64,000 nt of DNA from Nephromyces sp. MM_2019 (lineage: Eukaryota > Apicomplexa > Aconoidasida > Nephromycida), in NCBI GenBank assembly GCA_015657535.1, contig JADHZB010001994.1, positions 3,566 to 67,565 of the forward strand, read 5' to 3'. Shown piece by piece: positions 60,701-64,000 of this stretch (position 1 is the first letter of the stretch; every line of letters starts with the position of its first letter). A model generated the notes under the pieces. It searched no databases. It was given only the letters and a program-made list of their open reading frames with translations, and was not told the origin of the DNA. The position numbers were made by a program, and so were the translations under genes.

Positions 60701-61114
60701 ACTCAAAAAGACGCAAGACAACACAAGGGGGATTCAAAAACCAAAACAATTGCATCATACACTCCAAAAATGAACATTTTTTAGCCCTAAATACAAGACA
60801 AACACTAAATAAGACGCATCACCATCAACAAACAATGTAATAAAGGCTAGTCTTCTCAATCATTAAAATACTATCCATAACTAAAGAATAAATAGCACCA
60901 TGAAAACCATTGCTATAATGCATTTTTCAAGATATCAAGTTTAAAACGCTCATTGTATAGCCAGATTTACTTGGAACTTGTGTTGGCGGATATGTTTACA
61001 CATAAGACTATTAATTTCTCCATTAGTACATTGTCCTCCGTTTTCTGAAAATGTAAATGAATCCTTCCCATTAAATACGTTATTTACTATCTCATCTATT
61101 TGATCCTTATCCAT
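57739..61114 (-). CDS. Orphan single-span protein, 18 exons
   Basis: From ATG 61114 (exon 60971-61114), exons follow at 60605-60647, 60296-60423, 60009-60110, 59792-59884, 59618-59728, 59423-59544, 59268-59356, 59134-59210, 58942-59026, 58775-58864, 58593-58652, 58510-58522, 58393-58470, 58227-58265, 57999-58065, 57811-57870 and 57739-57777. All junctions are in phase, giving 479 residues. One clear membrane helix (FTYLIVVLVILLYL, about 290-303) separates a Lys/Glu/Asn-rich N-terminal part from a C-terminal part holding YPDKYYVIKAYNEEQW and QIPDGFIINSSVILGG. The tail is charged (GNEKERIEDEEKRSE). The 13-nt exon 13 is the weakest call: reading through it instead ends the protein at DDEDQ-TAA (58506-58508). 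No family recognised. Confidence 0.6.
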
Positions 61115-62136
61115 TATTCCTTTAGATAAAGAAATCGAGAATCTTTCTAAATTTTATTTTGAAACTTAAAATTATATTTTGAATTAAAAGTTAGAATTAA
61201 ATTTTAATAAATATTAAAAAACAAAACAGAATGAAGTCTTAAATATAAAAATTAATCTAAAGAATGATATTAATGACCAACCGATTAGTTGAAATTGTCA
61301 CAATAGATTTATCCCATTCTTATTTATTTATCTCTAGCTTAATAAATTAATAGGAAGTATTTCTTATTTGTTTATAATTTTTTCTATATTGAGACACTCA
61401 AATTAAACAAAAAAATTTAAAATGTCTTGTAGGATTTAAAGATTGAGTTAAAAATGTTCATAAGCTCCGACAATCAAAATTTTCAAATACATGACGTTTT
61501 TCCATTCAAAATTTGCCCAGAAATTCTATTTACTTTTACAAATGTCTCGATATGAATAAAACTGTATTTCAAAGAGATTTTTATGTCTGAAAAAAGGGCG
61601 CTCGAAGCCATTGTATTTATATACATTATTTGCTTTATTATCAAGTTTAATTAATTAGGGACTTTAGAAGTCTTTTTTTAATACGAAAAGCATTAGTGGA
61701 AAATGTCTTTAAGAAATTGAGTTCTGAAATGCTTTTATTAATTTATTAAAAAAGCATTTACTAACTACATTGAATTTCAAATCATACTACAGATGATCTC
61801 AAAAGCTTTTACTACTATGTCAAATGACAGCTAAAACTTTTGAATTCAACCGTTTCCACGGAAAAAGGTTTTGGATTGATATGATATATTTCTGTTATTT
61901 GAATTGTTATTTGAATTATTTTTATTTGGAAGGCTGAAGGTGATAGGGAAAACAAAAGGGCATAATTCCTTTGCTTAATAAATTGTTGCAAGGAGTGTTA
62001 TAAATTAGTGTCAATAAATATTTCTTAAACTGAGCATTATACACATGTCTGAATAGGTGCAGTTAGAATTTTCTCAATTAAGATTTAATAGTAAGGATAT
62101 CTAGAATGATACTGAGCTTAATATTTTGTACAAATG
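61115..62136. other. Spacer between two orphan genes
   Basis: 1.0 kb of AT-rich DNA between the stop of the upstream minus-strand gene and the start of the 18-exon gene. I looked for joining exons in case the two are one gene. None was found in phase, and a TGG-TAA end at 62137 argues for two genes. Confidence 0.5.
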
Positions 62137-64000
62137 TTACCAGTTAAATTCTTTTTTGCCGGGATGCGTATTGTAAATTGGAACAACTTTTGTCCTATGC
62201 TGTCTAGTATCGCTTCTGCTGTTATTATCAGTCACAACCGTTGAGCTTGGTTGCTAAATTTTAAGTGAATTTTGTTGTTAAAAAATTGTTAAAGCTTTAC
62301 AAGGTGTGCATATTTTTTTTACTTGTTTGGATTTAGAAATATACTCCTTTAAAAATAGATATAAAGGTTTCTCACTTATTCTGTGAAAAAACCAACACAA
62401 TTTATAAATGAGTATATGATTTATGTTTTTACTTGAAAATGTGTAATATTTAAAATTTCCTTTTGTAAAATTCTCATAGCTATTTCATACATCTTTTGGA
62501 TAATGTGCAATAGTGGTTGAAGGCCTTCTTGGCATTCGTTAGAAATTTCTATCGTTTTGTCTAATATTTTCTGAAAAAAGGGGTACTAGATTTCTTAATT
62601 ACATCAAATTTACTTGAATGACTTACTTGAAAATTTGAACCACTGAATGCACTAATTAAATCTGTAATTCCATTCTCCTTAGCTAATTTTTTTAAAGGGG
62701 AATTCAAATATTTGAGGAAATAAGTTAGTCATGTAATAAATAAGTTAAATTATTTCTAGATGTGAATTTTCACACCTGTTGATTGGAAATTTTCAAAGTT
62801 TGTTTTCAATATATTAAAAATATACTGACACTCCTCCGAATCTTTTGGCATGCCATATTCTAAACTAGTTTCATTTTCTGAACGATGAGCTCTTGAGCTT
62901 TGATCAGTTGTTGTGTTGTCATTAGTTTGTGAGTTAGTACTGCTTTGAGTTCCTTCTAGATCCTATGAAGTCATTATAAAATGTTCAGGAAAATATTCGC
63001 TTTAGAGAGTATTCTTATAAATGTGGACAAGTTTGAAGCAAGATCTATTACTCAATAAGACTCATTTCATCATATATATCTTTACCTTAATGATTAGTTC
63101 AATAAGCTCCTTGAACTTAGGCTGTTCTATAGTAGAGGGGTTTTTTAAAACTGTTGATACCAAATTACTCCACTCTACTTCACTACAGTTTGACCACTTT
63201 GGGATTTTAAAAACACATGAAATCTTATCCTTATCTAAATTTTCGAATAGCTTTTCAATGCATGATACTTCCTGTGAAACGATTTCTTCCATAGCTTTTG
63301 GGTATTCTTGGAGCGAATTTGAAATAAAATTTTTGCAATTTTCAGGAACATATTCACAATTTTCAGGAACATATTCACAATTTTCAAAGGCCCAAATAAA
63401 TGGCTTAGGCTTTTTGTCTGCAAGATCCAATAATTTAACCAAAGTAGAGATGTCACGATCATAAAAGGCTGCAAGTTTAGAATCTGATTGAAAAATAACA
63501 ACATGCGAATGCCTGTGTAAAACCTTTACAAACTCCTTTGCGACCTGACACTCTAGTCTGAGCACGTAACGTGTGAATATGTGATAGGGAGTTGCCGTAT
63601 TTTCAAAACTGCTTACTCATGATAGACGTCTATGACTGTAAAATAGTTATTAAAGTGCTGGTACAGGGTAAGTCCAACTCCAGCACCATGAGTTTTTTCT
63701 ACACTGGAAATTTTAATTTCAAAATAAAGAAAAAAAAATCAACTAGCTTGAGTAATATCTATGCTACGATTCGTTTTTCCCAAGCTCTAAAAAGTTTATG
63801 TGCCATTAACTTTATTTTTAATGAAATCAAACAAAAGCGCAATATATAATGTAGCTTAAGAGTACACTTTATCACATCAAATCAATGTGCACCACAGACC
63901 ATTCAGATGCCAAGACTTACTATTTGTTTATGCTTCTAGCGTTATGAATAACTAGGATAACTATTGTTTTGATATTGTCAATATCTTTAATTTCAGAGGC
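62137..64000 (-). CDS. 3' part of an orphan protein, truncated by window edge
   Basis: Exons read high to low: 63921-64000 (cut by the edge), 63617-63703, 63086-63557, 62776-62962, 62627-62682, 62433-62570 and 62141-62253. The last reads on to a TAA at 62137-62139 (EFNW-stop). Phases agree throughout, giving about 378 residues. The large exon has helical, charged sequence (LVKLLDLADKKPKPFIWAFE) and a perfect eight-residue in-frame duplication (ENCEYVPE twice) near 63340-63390. Further on lie KDSEECQYIFNILKTNFENF, a Ser/Thr/Asn-rich linker and a helix EGLQPLLHIIQKMYEIAMRI. The pattern PFIW...KFELI recalls guanylate-binding-protein GTPases only vaguely, and no GTPase motif is in view because the 5' half is missing. 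Treated as unknown. Confidence 0.6.

Noticed and set aside
63592..63849. Plus-strand ORF with a GKS triplet resembling a P-loop
   Set aside because: The spacing does not fit GxxxxGK[ST], and the minus strand holds an exon with matching splice phases.
62137..64000. Guanylate-binding-protein family call for the right-edge gene
   Set aside because: Only a weak pattern (PFIW followed by helical sequence). No G motif is in view, so not supportable.

Overview
The window is AT-rich eukaryotic nuclear DNA with many small exons, GT-AG introns (plus two GC-AG ones) and very abundant TG/CA microsatellites. The gene content points to an apicomplexan: a 900-residue cGMP-dependent protein kinase with the four-CNB-plus-kinase layout and an N-terminal MGCIC lipidation motif, and a two-AP2-domain (ApiAP2) regulator. 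An intact urate oxidase narrows this further. Among apicomplexans I know this enzyme only from the Nephromyces/Cardiosporidium tunicate-symbiont lineage, so that lineage is my best guess; it is inference and needs a phylogeny. Confirmed stop codons include TAA, TAG and TGA, so the nuclear code is standard.

Layout. 1-1500: minisatellites, with a CA-rich coding-like piece on the minus strand. 1510-2480: islands of complex sequence that may be exons. 5768-6780: a broken ankyrin-repeat gene (-). 7652-8159: a small PMP3-like membrane protein (-), head to head with urate oxidase (+, 8559-10987, 8 exons). 13199-13278: tRNA-Leu(AAG). 15230-16510: a four-span membrane protein (+). 17301-19672: the ApiAP2 protein (-). 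23804-33498: PKG (-, 20 exons). 35496-35822: a small orphan ORF (-). 39482-39855: two exons of a small unidentified gene (-). 40246-40821: a polytopic membrane protein (+, intronless). 41778-53515: EFL1/Ria1, the ribosome-maturation GTPase (-, 27 exons, 1133 aa). 54729-55594: roadblock/LC7 dynein light chain (+). 56096-57627: a TPR protein (+). 57739-61114: an 18-exon orphan membrane protein (-). 62137-64000: the 3' part of another orphan (-), running off the window.

How it fits together. The genes are unrelated housekeeping, signalling and regulatory loci. I see no operon-like cluster, defence island or biosynthetic cluster. The most informative features are the urate oxidase and the mosaic of TG-repeat-rich and TG-repeat-free domains. 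Domain borders fall inside genes: PKG and EFL1 introns are long and TG-filled in one part and short and repeat-free in another. CA-repeat expansion has also entered coding sequence as His/Thr tracts. The spliced models for urate oxidase, PKG, EFL1, roadblock, TPR, PMP3-like, tetraspan, AP2 and the 18-exon orphan were assembled by hand. Each keeps phase across all junctions and gives a whole number of codons, but none is confirmed by transcript data.
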